Source of the DNA: Paraburkholderia phenazinium
GTDB taxonomy: Bacteria; Pseudomonadota; Gammaproteobacteria; Burkholderiales; Burkholderiaceae
Assembly: GCF_900141745.1 (NCBI RefSeq)
Contig: NZ_FSRM01000001.1
Span: 2,480,001 to 2,544,000 of the forward strand
Direction: 5' to 3'
DNA: 64,000 bases
The translations under genes were made by a program, and so were the position numbers. The notes beneath the pieces are model-generated. The model had not been told where the DNA came from. It did not search any database and saw only the letters and a program-made list of their open reading frames with translations. This document shows positions 9,832 through 19,515 of this stretch, piece by piece (position 1 is the stretch's first letter; every line of letters starts with the position of its first letter).

Positions 9832-11022
9832 ATGCACCCATCTCATTCGTTTGCGCCGCTGATCATCCGCGGCCGCACGCTGTTACCGATCGTGCAGGGC
9901 GGCATGGGCGTTGGCGTATCCGCGCACCGGCTAGCCGGCAGCGTGGCGCGCGAGGGCGCGCTCGGTACAATCGCCAGCATCGATCTGCGTCACCATCACG
10001 CGGATCTGGTCGAGGAGTGCCGCGTCAATCCCAGCCGCGCCAAGCTCGAGGCCGCCAACCTCACGGCGCTGGCGCGCGAGATCGGCGCAGCCCGTGCCTT
10101 GAGCGAAGGGCGCGGCATGATTGCCGTCAACGTGATGAAGGCGGTCAATGCGCACGCGGACTATGTGCGGGTTGCCTGCGAAAGCGGCGCGGATGCGATC
10201 GTCATGGGTGCCGGTCTGCCGCTCGACTTGCCCGATATGACGCGAGACCACGATATCGCCTTGATCCCGATTCTGTCCGACGCCCGTGGCATTGCACTCG
10301 TGCTCAGGAAGTGGATGAAGAAGGGGCGCTTGCCCGATGCGATCGTGATCGAGCATCCCGCGCACGCCGGTGGCCATCTTGGGGTAACGAACCTGGCGGA
10401 CATGCAGGACGGGCGCTTCGATTTCGCGAGAGTGTTCGAGGAACTGGAACCGGTGTTTGCATCGCTCGGCCTGAACCGGCGGGATGTGCCGTTGATCGTC
10501 GCGGGCGGCATCAATAGCCACGAGGCCGTGCGGACGTGCCTCACGGCGGGCGCCAACGGTGTGCAGCTTGGCACCCCGTTTGCCGTCACGGAAGAGGGTG
10601 ACGCGCATCCCAACTTCAAACGTGTGCTTGCTGAAGCGGCCCCTGAAGACATTGTCGAATTCGTCAGCGTCACGGGGCTGCCGGCGCGCGCTGTGAAAAC
10701 GCCTTGGCTGATGCGTTATCTGCGCAACGAGACACGCATTCGCGACAAGATCGGCACGCTCAAGAACGCGTGTCCGACGGCGCTCGAGTGTCTGAGCGTG
10801 TGCGGTCTGCGCGACGGCATCGAAAAGTTCGGACACTTCTGTATCGATACGCGACTCGCCGCAGCGTTGCGCGGTGATGTGGCCAATGGCCTGTTCTTCC
10901 GCGGCCGCGAGACATTGCCGTTTGGCACGGCCATTCGCAGCGTACGCGACCTGATCGAGTTGCTGCTGACCGGTTCGGCGCGACCCGCTGTCGCAGGGCG
11001 ATGGGCGTATTCGCTCGGTTGA
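9832..11022 (+). CDS. Nitronate monooxygenase-like NAD(P)H/FMN protein
   Basis: A 396-residue TIM-barrel flavoprotein of the nitronate monooxygenase / 2-nitropropane dioxygenase family, which also includes FabK enoyl reductases. Visible signatures are VQGGMGVGVS near residue 22, EHPAHAGGHLG near 178 with the family catalytic His, and the phosphate-binding segment VAGGINSHEAVRTCLTAGANGVQLGT split around residues 224-246. The C-terminus holds several Cys (CPTALECLSVCG). Only 28 bases separate it from cyoD with a CTGGAG site, so it is likely co-transcribed with the oxidase; the functional link is unknown. Confidence 0.85.
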   Translation: MHPSHSFAPLIIRGRTLLPIVQGGMGVGVSAHRLAGSVAREGALGTIASIDLRHHHADLVEECRVNPSRAKLEAANLTALAREIGAARALSEGRGMIAVNVMKAVNAHADYVRVACESGADAIVMGAGLPLDLPDMTRDHDIALIPILSDARGIALVLRKWMKKGRLPDAIVIEHPAHAGGHLGVTNLADMQDGRFDFARVFEELEPVFASLGLNRRDVPLIVAGGINSHEAVRTCLTAGANGVQLGTPFAVTEEGDAHPNFKRVLAEAAPEDIVEFVSVTGLPARAVKTPWLMRYLRNETRIRDKIGTLKNACPTALECLSVCGLRDGIEKFGHFCIDTRLAAALRGDVANGLFFRGRETLPFGTAIRSVRDLIELLLTGSARPAVAGRWAYSLG

Positions 11023-11091
11023 CGCTGGTCAACGCGACTGACGCTTCAAGCTTCGACAATCCCCGCAATCATCAACCAAACGGGGAACAGA

Positions 11092-11748
11092 ATGAAGCAC
11101 AGCATCAGCAATCGAATCAAAGCCGCGGTCATCGCATCGTGTCTGCTGGGCATGGGACTCGCGGCGTCTCAGGCCCGCGCTGAGAGCGGCGACGAGATGA
11201 ACGGCATTCACGCGGGCGACGTGCTCGTGCGCTTGCGGGCCATCAGCATCATTCCGAACGTATCAACGAACAACACCTTGTCGGCGCTGAACGTAAACGT
11301 CAACAATGCGATCGTGCCGGAACTGGATCTGACCTACATGATCCGCGACTATCTGGGCGTCGAACTGATTCTGGGGACGTCGCGGCATCAACTGACGTCG
11401 AGCCTCGGCAATCTGGGCGGGGTGAACGTGCTGCCGCCCACGCTGCTGTTGCAATATCACTTCAACCACCAGGGGCGCATCCGGCCGTACCTCGGCGCAG
11501 GCGTGAACTACACGTATTTCTACAACAACGGGCTGAACGTGAACGGCCAGCCGATTTCGATCACCAACCACAGCTTCGGGCCGGCTGTGCAGGCCGGCGT
11601 CGACGTGCAGATCACGAAGTCGTTGTTCGTCAATGCGGACATCAAGAAAATCTGGATGAGAACCGATGCCTCGCTCGGCGGGGCATCGCTGGGCCGGCTG
11701 GACATCGATCCAGTCGTGGTGGGACTCGGTGTCGGGATGCGCTTCTGA
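11092..11748 (+). CDS. OmpW family outer membrane protein
   Basis: A 218-residue protein with a signal peptide (MKHSISNRIKAAVIASCLLG, cleavage after ARA near residue 29) and an eight-stranded beta barrel of the OmpW type ending in the outer membrane signal ...VVGLGVGMRF with terminal Phe. Typical segments are GDVLVRLRAISIIP near residue 42 and IRPYLGAGVNYTYFY near 128. OmpW proteins form narrow channels for small hydrophobic compounds. A CGGGGAACAG ribosome binding site precedes the start and a strong terminator follows. Confidence 0.93.
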   Translation: MKHSISNRIKAAVIASCLLGMGLAASQARAESGDEMNGIHAGDVLVRLRAISIIPNVSTNNTLSALNVNVNNAIVPELDLTYMIRDYLGVELILGTSRHQLTSSLGNLGGVNVLPPTLLLQYHFNHQGRIRPYLGAGVNYTYFYNNGLNVNGQPISITNHSFGPAVQAGVDVQITKSLFVNADIKKIWMRTDASLGGASLGRLDIDPVVVGLGVGMRF

Positions 11749-11753
11749 TGAGG

Positions 11754-11779
11754 ACGCCGGGGTTTCCCGGCGTTTTTTT
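11754..11779 (+). terminator. Intrinsic terminator after ompW-like gene
   Basis: An 8-bp GC-rich stem (ACGCCGGG / CCCGGCGT) with loop GTTT runs straight into seven T residues, only six bases after the stop codon. Confidence 0.92.
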
Positions 11780-11830
11780 CATGCCGCGCCCGTTTCTTGC
11801 AGAACTGTCATGAACCGGGCCGTCTCGCTG

Positions 11831-12034
11831 TCACAGCTTGTCGTATTTGAAACGCATCGCGGTGCCTTCCTGTTCGATGCGCACCCACACCGCGCGTTTT
11901 TCCTCGTCGCTCAGGAAAACCCAGTTGGAAACCTCGGTAGCTGTGCGCCCGCAGCCCTTGCAGACTTCGTCGAAGAGCGTAGAGCAGACGCCGATGCACG
12001 GGCTGTCTGGAAGAGCGTGGAGATTCGAAGCCAT
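11831..12034 (-). CDS. DUF1289 domain protein
   Basis: A 67-residue protein with the DUF1289 pattern: SPCIGVCSTLFDEVCKGCGR with four cysteines near residues 12-29, followed by a helix E-V-x-x-W and DEEKRAVWVRI. The cysteines suggest metal or Fe-S binding, but no function is established for the family. Convergent with the OmpW gene. Confidence 0.85.
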   Translation of the reverse strand: MASNLHALPDSPCIGVCSTLFDEVCKGCGRTATEVSNWVFLSDEEKRAVWVRIEQEGTAMRFKYDKL

Positions 12035-12249
12035 TCAAAACCTTGGGACGGGAAGCAGGGAGGTACTGCTATGTTAACCGATGCTGCGGATTCCCTCTGA
12101 ACGTGCCTCCACACCGTCGCCCTTGGCATCGTCATATCCCTGCGCCACACTTCCTTACAAATAGACTTCACTTCCTGTCGAAACCCGTGCATGGCAAACC
12201 ACCCGCGGACGGTCTTTTTTTCCCGGTGGACAGGCGGCCATAACCCGCT

Positions 12250-12267
12250 AAAATTGCGCGCAATTTT
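12250..12267. promoter_or_regulatory. 18-bp perfect palindrome in the potF promoter region
   Basis: AAAATTGCG / CGCAATTTT, a perfect palindrome. It overlaps CGC-TAAAAT, a likely -10 element, about 205 bases before the potF start, so a bound dimer would block the promoter. The rest of the 422-base gap between the DUF1289 gene and potF (12035-12456) shows no gene. Confidence 0.45.
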
Positions 12268-12456
12268 GTATCGAACGAACAGGCTGGCGCGTCCGCGCGA
12301 ACCGGCTGCGCTGTACCCTTTGCGCGACAGCTTCGCGGTTTTTTTGAAGCGCGCAATAATTAGTGGTAGTTTTCGGGTTTTTCAGGAGAGCCGCGGGCGG
12401 TGCGCTGCGGCACGTGGAGTGGACGGTCGGCCGAGGCCGACGGATCGGAGAACGGG

Positions 12457-13557
12457 ATGAAAAAACTGGTAGTGCGTCAACTCGCGGCGCTGATGCTGTG
12501 TGCTACGCCGTGGCTTACGGCCGGCGCAAAAGATACGCAATTGAACGTGTATAACTGGTCCGATTACATCGCCAAGGACACGATCCCGAACTTCACCAAG
12601 CAGACCGGCGTTCAGGTCAAATACGACAACTACGACAGCGACGACACGCTGCAGGCCAAATTGCTGACCGGCAATTCCGGCTATGACATCGTGGTGCCGA
12701 CCAGCAACTACGCCGGCAAGCAGATTGCCGCGGGCATTTTCGCTCCGTTGGACAAATCGAAGCTGCCTAACCAGAAATACCTCGATCCTTCGCTGATGGC
12801 GCTCGTCGCCGGCGCCGATCCGGGCAACAAATACGCCGACCCGTGGGCCTACGGTACGACGGGTCTCGGTTACAACGTCACCAAAGTCCAGCAGATCCTC
12901 GGCAAGAACGTCCCGCTCGACAACTGGGACATTCTGTTCAAACCCGAAAACATTTCGAAGCTGAAGGCGTGCGGCGTCTCGGTGCTCGACGCTCCTGACC
13001 AGATGTTCGCGGCGGCGCTGCATTACATCGGCAAGGATCCGATGAGCACGAACCCGGCGGACTATCGTGCCGCGCTCGACATGATGAAGAAGATCCGCCC
13101 GTACATCACGCAGTTCAACTCGTCGGGCTACATCAACGACCTGGTCGGCGGCGACGTCTGCTTCGCCTACGGCTGGTCGGGCGACGTGGTGATCGCGAAG
13201 CACCGCGCGGTCGAGGCGAAGAAGCCGTACAAGATCGAGTATTACATTCCGAAGGGTGGCGCACCGGTCTGGTTCGACGTGATGGCGATTCCGAAGGACG
13301 CGAAGAACAAGGAAGCGGCGCTCGAATGGATCAATTACATCGAGACGCCGCAGGTCCACGCCGCGATCACCAACGAGGTCTACTACCCGAGCGCGAACCT
13401 CGAATCGCGCAAATATGTGGACAAGGACGTGGCGAACGATCCGGCCGTCTATCCGCCGCCTGAAGTCATCAAGACGCTGTTCCTGCTGAAGCCGCTGCCG
13501 CCGGAAATCCAGCGGCTGCAGACGCGGCTCTGGACTGAATTCAAGTCCGGCCGTTAA
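12457..13557 (+). CDS. potF: Polyamine (putrescine) ABC transporter periplasmic binding protein
   Basis: A 366-residue binding protein with signal peptide (MKKLVVRQLAALMLCATPWL, cleavage near residue 24). The mature start LNVYNWSDYIAKDTIPNF is diagnostic of PotD/PotF; further matches are the YDSDDTLQAKLLTG and DIVVPTSNY segments and PWAYGTTGLGYN. The acidic and aromatic residues that hold the amine (Trp in YNWSDY, Asp in WFDVMAIP) are present. It feeds putrescine to PotGHI encoded downstream. CGGAGAACGGG precedes the start. Confidence 0.93.
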   Translation: MKKLVVRQLAALMLCATPWLTAGAKDTQLNVYNWSDYIAKDTIPNFTKQTGVQVKYDNYDSDDTLQAKLLTGNSGYDIVVPTSNYAGKQIAAGIFAPLDKSKLPNQKYLDPSLMALVAGADPGNKYADPWAYGTTGLGYNVTKVQQILGKNVPLDNWDILFKPENISKLKACGVSVLDAPDQMFAAALHYIGKDPMSTNPADYRAALDMMKKIRPYITQFNSSGYINDLVGGDVCFAYGWSGDVVIAKHRAVEAKKPYKIEYYIPKGGAPVWFDVMAIPKDAKNKEAALEWINYIETPQVHAAITNEVYYPSANLESRKYVDKDVANDPAVYPPPEVIKTLFLLKPLPPEIQRLQTRLWTEFKSGR

Positions 13558-13598
13558 AGTCTGCGGATTGAATGGTCGATAGCAAGGCATGTCCACCA

Positions 13599-13624
13599 AG
13601 CCCCCGGCGTTCACCGGGGGCTTT
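13599..13624 (+). terminator. Terminator/attenuator between potF and potG
   Basis: A 9-bp stem (AGCCCCCGG / CCGGGGGCT) with a six-base loop followed by TTTG. With only a short T-run and the same-strand potG gene 33 bases later, it more likely lowers read-through so that the binding protein is made in excess over the membrane complex. Confidence 0.75.
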
Positions 13625-13656
13625 GTTCGTCAAATGCAGGAGCGAAGTACCACATT

Positions 13657-14823
13657 ATGAGCAGTGACCAGTCGGGTGTGCTGGCGGCGGCCGGCACGCT
13701 GCCTCCGGGCAGCTATGCCGCTGCGGGCGATGCAGCGGAAAACTTCGTGCAGATCGTCGATGTCGTCAAGAAGTTTGGCGAGACGGTTGCGGTCAAGCAG
13801 GTCAACCTGTCGGTGAAGAAGGGCGAGCTGTTCGCATTGCTGGGCAGTTCCGGTTGCGGCAAGTCCACGCTCCTGCGCATGCTGGCGGGACTCGAGACCG
13901 TGACTTCGGGCAAGATCCTGATCGACGGCGAAGACCTCGCGCAGATGCCGCCGTATCGTCGGCCGGTCAACATGATGTTCCAGTCGTATGCGCTGTTTCC
14001 GCATATGACCGTCGAGGCGAACGTGGCCTTCGGCCTGAAGCAGGAGAGCGTGCCGAAGGCCGAACTGCAGGAGCGCGTACAGGCAGTGCTCGATCTCGTG
14101 CAGATGGGGCGCTTTGCCAAGCGCAAACCGCATCAGCTTTCGGGCGGACAGCAGCAGCGGGCGGCGCTTGCGCGCAGCCTCGTCAAGCGGCCCAAGCTGT
14201 TGCTGCTCGACGAGCCAATGTCCGCGCTCGACAAGCAGATTCGCCAGCGCACGCAGATCGAGCTGGTCAACATCCTCGACAAGGTCGGCGTCACCTGCAT
14301 CATGGTCACCCACGATCAGGAAGAGGCGATGACGATGGCCGCCCGGCTCGCGGTGATGAGCGAAGGCGAGATCGTCCAGCTCGGCACGCCGCACGAAGTG
14401 TATGAGTATCCGAACAGCCGCTTTTCGGCCGAGTTTATCGGCTCGACCAATCTGTTCGACGGCACGGTAGTCGAGGACGAACCGGATCACGTGTTCGTCG
14501 AAACCGCCGATCTGCCGGTTCGCCTCTATGTGAATCACGGCATCACCGGGCCGCTTGGCATGCCGCTGACGATTTCCGTGCGGCCCGAGCGTATCGCGCT
14601 CACGCGCAAGCCACCTGAGGGCGCGTACAACTGGGGCAAGGGCGTTGTCACGAATATCGCGTACATGGGCGGCTATTCGCTGTACCACGTGAAGCTCGAG
14701 AGCGGCAAGATGGTGGTGGCGAACGTCACGAGCCTCGCGCTTTCCGAAATCGAGTCACCGACGTGGGGCGACGAAGTGTACGTGCGCTGGAGCGCTTCCG
14801 CGGGAGTGGTGCTGACGTCATGA
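13657..14823 (+). CDS. potG: Polyamine ABC transporter ATP-binding protein
   Basis: A 388-residue ATPase. The ABC domain has Walker A GSSGCGKST near residue 65, the signature LSGGQQQRAAL near 163 and Walker B LLLLDEPMSALD near 185; the switch His is in VTHDQEEAMT. A C-terminal TOBE domain follows (VRPERIALTRKPPEG). Length and order match PotG/PotA. The stop overlaps the potH start as ATGA, so the two are translationally coupled. Confidence 0.94.
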   Translation: MSSDQSGVLAAAGTLPPGSYAAAGDAAENFVQIVDVVKKFGETVAVKQVNLSVKKGELFALLGSSGCGKSTLLRMLAGLETVTSGKILIDGEDLAQMPPYRRPVNMMFQSYALFPHMTVEANVAFGLKQESVPKAELQERVQAVLDLVQMGRFAKRKPHQLSGGQQQRAALARSLVKRPKLLLLDEPMSALDKQIRQRTQIELVNILDKVGVTCIMVTHDQEEAMTMAARLAVMSEGEIVQLGTPHEVYEYPNSRFSAEFIGSTNLFDGTVVEDEPDHVFVETADLPVRLYVNHGITGPLGMPLTISVRPERIALTRKPPEGAYNWGKGVVTNIAYMGGYSLYHVKLESGKMVVANVTSLALSEIESPTWGDEVYVRWSASAGVVLTS

Positions 14824-15749
14824 AAAGCGCGCTGAGTTCATTTGCGTCGTGGCCGGTGCGGCGCTTTGGCCTGACCGGCCGCACCGCCGTCGTGGCCGGA
14901 CCGTTCATCTGGCTGCTGATGTTTTTCCTTGTCCCGTTCCTGCTGGTGGTGAAGATCAGCTTCGCCGACCTGCAGCTGGGCATTCCGCCGTACACCGAGC
15001 TGACGAGTTTCCAGGACGGCGTGCTGCATATTGCGCTGGACCTGTCGCACTACGCGTTCCTGCTAACGGACAGCCTGTACTTTGCGACGTATGTGAATTC
15101 CGTGGTGGTGGCGGCAGTGTCGACGCTGCTGTGCCTGTTGCTGGGCTACCCGATGGCGTATTACATCGCTCGCTCGAACCCGGCCACGCGCAATATTCTG
15201 ATGATGGCGGTGATGCTGCCGTTCTGGACGTCGTTTCTGATTCGCGTGTACGCATGGATCGGCATCCTGAAGAATAATGGCTTGCTGAATAACTTTCTGA
15301 TGTCGATTGGCCTGATTCATACGCCGATCGAGTTGTATCACACGAATACCGCGGTTTATATCGGCATGGTGTATTCGTACTTGCCGTTTCTGGTGATGCC
15401 GCTGTACGCGCACCTTGTGAAAATGGACATGACGCTGCTGGAAGCGGCTTATGACCTTGGCGCAAAACCCTGGAAGGCGTTCTGGCAGATAACGTTGCCA
15501 TTGTCCAAAAACGGGATTATTGCGGGCTGTCTGCTGGTGTTCATTCCGGCGGTGGGTGAGTATGTGATTCCGGAATTGCTGGGTGGGGCGAATACGCTGA
15601 TGATTGGCCGGGTGATGTGGAATGAGTTCTTCGACAATGCCGACTGGCCGATGGCATCCGCGGTGACCTGCGCGATGGTATTGCTGCTGCTGGTGCCGAT
15701 GGCGCTGTTTCAGTATGCGCAGGCGAAGGCGCTGGAGGAAAGGCGCTGA
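14820..15749 (+). CDS. potH: Polyamine ABC transporter permease PotH
   Basis: A 309-residue permease with six membrane helices and the BPD_transp_1 loop EAAYDLGAKPWKAFWQITLP near residue 205 that contacts the ATPase. Start chosen at 14820, overlapping the potG stop by four bases; an upstream frame extension would lie inside potG. It pairs with PotI, which overlaps its stop by one base. Confidence 0.94.
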   Translation: MKSALSSFASWPVRRFGLTGRTAVVAGPFIWLLMFFLVPFLLVVKISFADLQLGIPPYTELTSFQDGVLHIALDLSHYAFLLTDSLYFATYVNSVVVAAVSTLLCLLLGYPMAYYIARSNPATRNILMMAVMLPFWTSFLIRVYAWIGILKNNGLLNNFLMSIGLIHTPIELYHTNTAVYIGMVYSYLPFLVMPLYAHLVKMDMTLLEAAYDLGAKPWKAFWQITLPLSKNGIIAGCLLVFIPAVGEYVIPELLGGANTLMIGRVMWNEFFDNADWPMASAVTCAMVLLLLVPMALFQYAQAKALEERR

Positions 15750-16567
15750 TGAAGCCGAACAGGTTCTTGCAGATTTTCGCGCTCGGGATTGGGTTTTTGT
15801 TTCTATACATCCCGATTGTGAGCCTGGTGGTGTATTCGTTCAACGAATCGCAACTGGTGACCGTGTGGACGCATTTTTCGACGCGCTGGTATGCGGCGTT
15901 GCTGGGCGACGATGAACTGATCTCGGCGGCGTGGTTGTCGTTGCAGATTGGATTGTTGACGGCGTTTGCATCGGTGTTTATCGGCACATGGGCGGGGTTT
16001 GTGCTGGCGCGGATGGGGCGGTTTCGCGGCTTCACTTTGTACACCGGCATGATCAATGCACCGCTGGTGATTCCCGAAGTGATTCAGGGGATTTCGCTGC
16101 TGCTGCTGTTCATCGAAATGGCTAAATGGCTGGGATGGCCTGCCGGGCGTGGATTGCTCACAATCTGGATCGGGCATGTGATGTTGTGTATTTCTTATGT
16201 CGCGATCATTGTGCAGTCGCGGGTGAGGGAGTTGCATCCTTCGCTGGAAGAGGCAGCGCTTGATCTCGGGGCTACGCCGTTGCGGGTGTTTTTCTTTATT
16301 ACATTGCCGCTGATTTCGCAGGCGCTTGTGGCTGGGTGGTTGCTGTCGTTTACTTTGTCTATCGACGATCTGGTTTTGTCGGCGTTTTTGTCGGGGCCTG
16401 GGTCGACGACTTTGCCGCTGGTGGTTTTTTCTCGCGTTCGGTTGGGGCTTAATCCTGAGATGAATGCGCTTGCTACGCTGTTTATTGCTTTTGTTACTGT
16501 TGGGGTTGTGGTTGCTAATTATTTTATGCAGCGGAGTGAGCGGAAGAGGGTGGCTTTGGCGGTTTGA
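15749..16567 (+). CDS. potI: Polyamine ABC transporter permease PotI
   Basis: A 272-residue permease with six membrane helices. The ATPase-coupling loop EEAALDLGATPLRVFFFITLP is near residue 165 (shown as two parts of the EAA motif), and the TLSIDDLVLSAFLSGPG segment near 203 is typical of PotC/PotI. Last gene of potFGHI. The 125 bases to the convergent clpV gene show no strong terminator. Confidence 0.93.
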   Translation: MKPNRFLQIFALGIGFLFLYIPIVSLVVYSFNESQLVTVWTHFSTRWYAALLGDDELISAAWLSLQIGLLTAFASVFIGTWAGFVLARMGRFRGFTLYTGMINAPLVIPEVIQGISLLLLFIEMAKWLGWPAGRGLLTIWIGHVMLCISYVAIIVQSRVRELHPSLEEAALDLGATPLRVFFFITLPLISQALVAGWLLSFTLSIDDLVLSAFLSGPGSTTLPLVVFSRVRLGLNPEMNALATLFIAFVTVGVVVANYFMQRSERKRVALAV

Positions 16568-16692
16568 TTTTTTGGGTTTGTCTTGCGCGGCGTCTTTTCG
16601 TTTGGCTTAACGCTCACGCTCAATACGCTGCACACATGCAGCCAGGCGGCCCAAAAAGGACAGCGAAGGGCCGACTGGCGTCACATACTCCT

Positions 16693-19437
16693 TCACGTAG
16701 TGACCATAGCCAGATCGTCAGCGGTTGCGTCGGCAGAAGACGGTGCGTTGTGGCGATCCAGGAAGTCAATGACGAGGCTTTCGTCGGCGGTTATCGACAG
16801 TCGGCATCCAACCGGTAGCGAGCCTCCGGCCATCCGCGTCAGAAGCTCGCGCGAAACAGCAGGAAGGACGCGCTGGTTGAGGAACGCGTCGACATTGCGT
16901 GCGCCGGATTCGCGTGCGAGGCAAAGCTGCGCGAGCGCCCCGGTCAACGTGTCGTCGCACGTAAGCTCGATGTCGTAAAGACGGTGCAGACGTTCGGCGA
17001 CCTTCTCAACCTTCAGCCGCACAATCGATGCGAGCGCTGTAGCATCGAGCGGCCGGTAGACCAGCGTCTGGAAGCGGGCAAGCAGCGCGGGCTGGAAGTG
17101 CGCGACGAGTTGTGGGTGGATCGCGTCGTGCAGTTCTGCCTGCGAAATGCCGGGGTTCTCCGCCGTGGCCTCGTCGATCTGCGTGCTTCCGAGATTGGAC
17201 GTCATCAGGATCACGCAGTTGCGGAAGTCGATCTCGCGGCCTTCGCCGTCGCGCATCGTGCCACGATCGAACACCTGATAGAACATGTCGAGCACGTCGC
17301 GATGGGCTTTCTCCACTTCGTCGAGCAGCACGACGCTGTATGGACGCTGTCGCACTGCTTCGGTGAGGATCCCGCCACGCCCGTAACCGACATAACCGGG
17401 AGGTGAGCCCTTTAGTTGCGAAACCGTATGGGCTTCCTGATATTCCGACATGTTGATTGTCGTCAGTGCGGCCTCGCCCCCGAACAGCAGATCGGCGAGT
17501 GCGAGCGCCGTTTCTGTTTTGCCTACCCCAGACGGTCCTGCGAGCAGGAACACGCCAAGCGGCGAATGCTCGTTTTTCAGACCCGCTTTCGCTGTGCGCA
17601 GGCTTTCGGCGAGTGCCGACAGTGCGTCGTCCTGAGCAACCACGCGGGTGGCCAGGCTTTCTTCAAGCGTGAGCAGTCCGGTCAGTTCGTCTTCGAGCAG
17701 GTTGCCGACCGGTACGCCGGTCCACTCGGCGACCACGCGGGCGATCGCCCGGGCGTCTACGTCCGCGAAGATCAGCGGCGCTTTGCCCTGCGCACGCGCG
17801 AGTGCCTCGCGCGTCTGGGCCAGCGATCCGGTGTCGCCGGCTGCTGCGGCATCACGCTGCTCGAGGAGCGCCTGCACAAGCCCAAGTTCGTGCCCGTAAC
17901 GTTGCTGCAGAGTCTCCAACTGCGCTTTCGCTTCGTTGAGCGCGGCATCGAGCGCAGCGCGACGTTCTTCCGCGCTTTCGATACCTGCGCGCGCATCGTC
18001 TTCGAGCGTGGTGCGCTCCAGCTCCAGCGCGGCAAGCGTGGCGCGTGCCCGTTGCAGTTCCGCAGGCGGTGATTCGAGACCCATGCGCACACGGGCTGCG
18101 GCCGTATCGATCAGGTCGACCGCCTTGTCTGGCAACTGCCGTGAGGGAATGTAGCGGCGCGAGAGCCTGACCGCGGCCACCAGTGCGTCGTCGCGAATGT
18201 GGACGTTGTGATACTTCGCGTAGCGTTCCTTGAGGCCCCGCAGCATCAGGCAGGCAGCTGCGTCATCGGGCTCGTCGACCTTGATCATCTGGAAGCGGCG
18301 CTCGAGCGCGGCATCGCGCTCGAAGTATTCCTTGTATTCCGACCAGGTGGTCGCGGCGATCGTGCGCAGTTCGCCGCGCGCGAGTGCGGGCTTGAGCAGG
18401 TTGGCGGCGTCGGCGCCGCCTGCTGCGTTGCCCGCACCGATCAGGGTGTGCGCCTCGTCGATGAAAAGCAGGATCGGCACGTTCGAGGCCTGCACTTCAT
18501 CGATCACATTTTTGAGGCGCTGCTCGAATTCGCCCTTCACGCCCGCACCGGCCTGCAGCAGACCGAGATCGAGCGTGAGAATACGCACGTCACGGATCAC
18601 GTTCGGCACGGCGCCGTCGGCTACGCGCAGCGCGAGGCCTTCGACGAGCGCGGTCTTGCCGACACCCGGCTCGCCGACGAGGATCGGGTTGTTCTTGCGC
18701 CGCCGGGCGAGCACATCGACCATCTGCTGGATCTCCCGGTCGCGTCCGAATACCGGATCGATCTTGCCGTCGCGCGCCTTCGCCGTGATGTCGATTGCAA
18801 AGCGGACGAGTGCGTCGCCTTCCACATTGCGCGTTGCTGTCTGCGTTGTTGTCCCCTCCGACGGGTGATTAACGGAATCGGCTCCTGCCGGAACGGCGGA
18901 CGGGTCGGAAACGACTTCCGGCATCTCTGGCTGGTTCTCGCAGGTTCGCGGCCCGAGGCGCGGCAGCAGGCGTTCGATCTGCGCGCTGCTCACTGAGAGC
19001 AGTTGCCAGGCATTGGCCGCACGAAGGACATGCGGGGCCTCGACGATGGCCTGCAGCACATGGCCGGAGCGGATGGCCGGGTCACTGCCTTCAGCGTGTG
19101 TAGAGGCACGGAACCAGGCGTCCTGGATGACGACGGCCAATTGCGGAGAGAGGCTGGGGCGGCCGCGCAGGTTACGCGGTGTGTGGTCGATGGCCCTGAG
19201 CAGTGCATCCCACACGGCATCAACGTTCAGTTCGTAATGGTTCATGATGGCCGGGATATCGCCGTCCCCGGCCTCAATCAGCTTGAGCAGCCAGTGCTCG
19301 ACTGAAATCTCGTCTGCGAGCCGTGTCTGGCACAGGCTTGCCGCGGCCTCGAGCGCTTTCGCGCAGTGTGGATTGAGCCGCTGCAGAAGCTGGCTGGCGT
19401 CGCGGAAGGAAGCGTTTCGGTCGTTGTGCACGGTCAT
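16693..19437 (-). CDS. tssH: T6SS sheath-recycling AAA+ ATPase TssH/ClpV
   Basis: A 914-residue Hsp100 ATPase. An N-terminal Clp_N domain (residues ~15-160) is followed by a ClpV linker, AAA domain 1 with Walker A GEPGVGKT near residue 252 and Walker B LLFIDEAHTLIGAG, a middle coiled-coil region, AAA domain 2 with Walker A GPSGVGKT near 630, and a C-terminal D2-small domain. ClpV pulls apart the contracted TssBC sheath. The start at 19437 gives MTVHNDRNASF; an extension to 19551 would run into the terminator repeats behind hcp and is rejected. Last gene of the minus-strand block tssL1-tssM'-hcp-tssH. Confidence 0.95.
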   Translation of the reverse strand: MTVHNDRNASFRDASQLLQRLNPHCAKALEAAASLCQTRLADEISVEHWLLKLIEAGDGDIPAIMNHYELNVDAVWDALLRAIDHTPRNLRGRPSLSPQLAVVIQDAWFRASTHAEGSDPAIRSGHVLQAIVEAPHVLRAANAWQLLSVSSAQIERLLPRLGPRTCENQPEMPEVVSDPSAVPAGADSVNHPSEGTTTQTATRNVEGDALVRFAIDITAKARDGKIDPVFGRDREIQQMVDVLARRRKNNPILVGEPGVGKTALVEGLALRVADGAVPNVIRDVRILTLDLGLLQAGAGVKGEFEQRLKNVIDEVQASNVPILLFIDEAHTLIGAGNAAGGADAANLLKPALARGELRTIAATTWSEYKEYFERDAALERRFQMIKVDEPDDAAACLMLRGLKERYAKYHNVHIRDDALVAAVRLSRRYIPSRQLPDKAVDLIDTAAARVRMGLESPPAELQRARATLAALELERTTLEDDARAGIESAEERRAALDAALNEAKAQLETLQQRYGHELGLVQALLEQRDAAAAGDTGSLAQTREALARAQGKAPLIFADVDARAIARVVAEWTGVPVGNLLEDELTGLLTLEESLATRVVAQDDALSALAESLRTAKAGLKNEHSPLGVFLLAGPSGVGKTETALALADLLFGGEAALTTINMSEYQEAHTVSQLKGSPPGYVGYGRGGILTEAVRQRPYSVVLLDEVEKAHRDVLDMFYQVFDRGTMRDGEGREIDFRNCVILMTSNLGSTQIDEATAENPGISQAELHDAIHPQLVAHFQPALLARFQTLVYRPLDATALASIVRLKVEKVAERLHRLYDIELTCDDTLTGALAQLCLARESGARNVDAFLNQRVLPAVSRELLTRMAGGSLPVGCRLSITADESLVIDFLDRHNAPSSADATADDLAMVTT

Positions 19438-19515
19438 GTTTGGGCTATTCGCACATCTGAAGAGGGGCGTGCCGGCCTGGAGCGGCGTGCCCCGCGCAAT
19501 AAAAAGGCCAGTCCG

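Noticed and set aside
12382..13614. A 410-codon minus-strand frame opposite potF
   Set aside because: Same shadow pattern; potF is certain on the plus strand.
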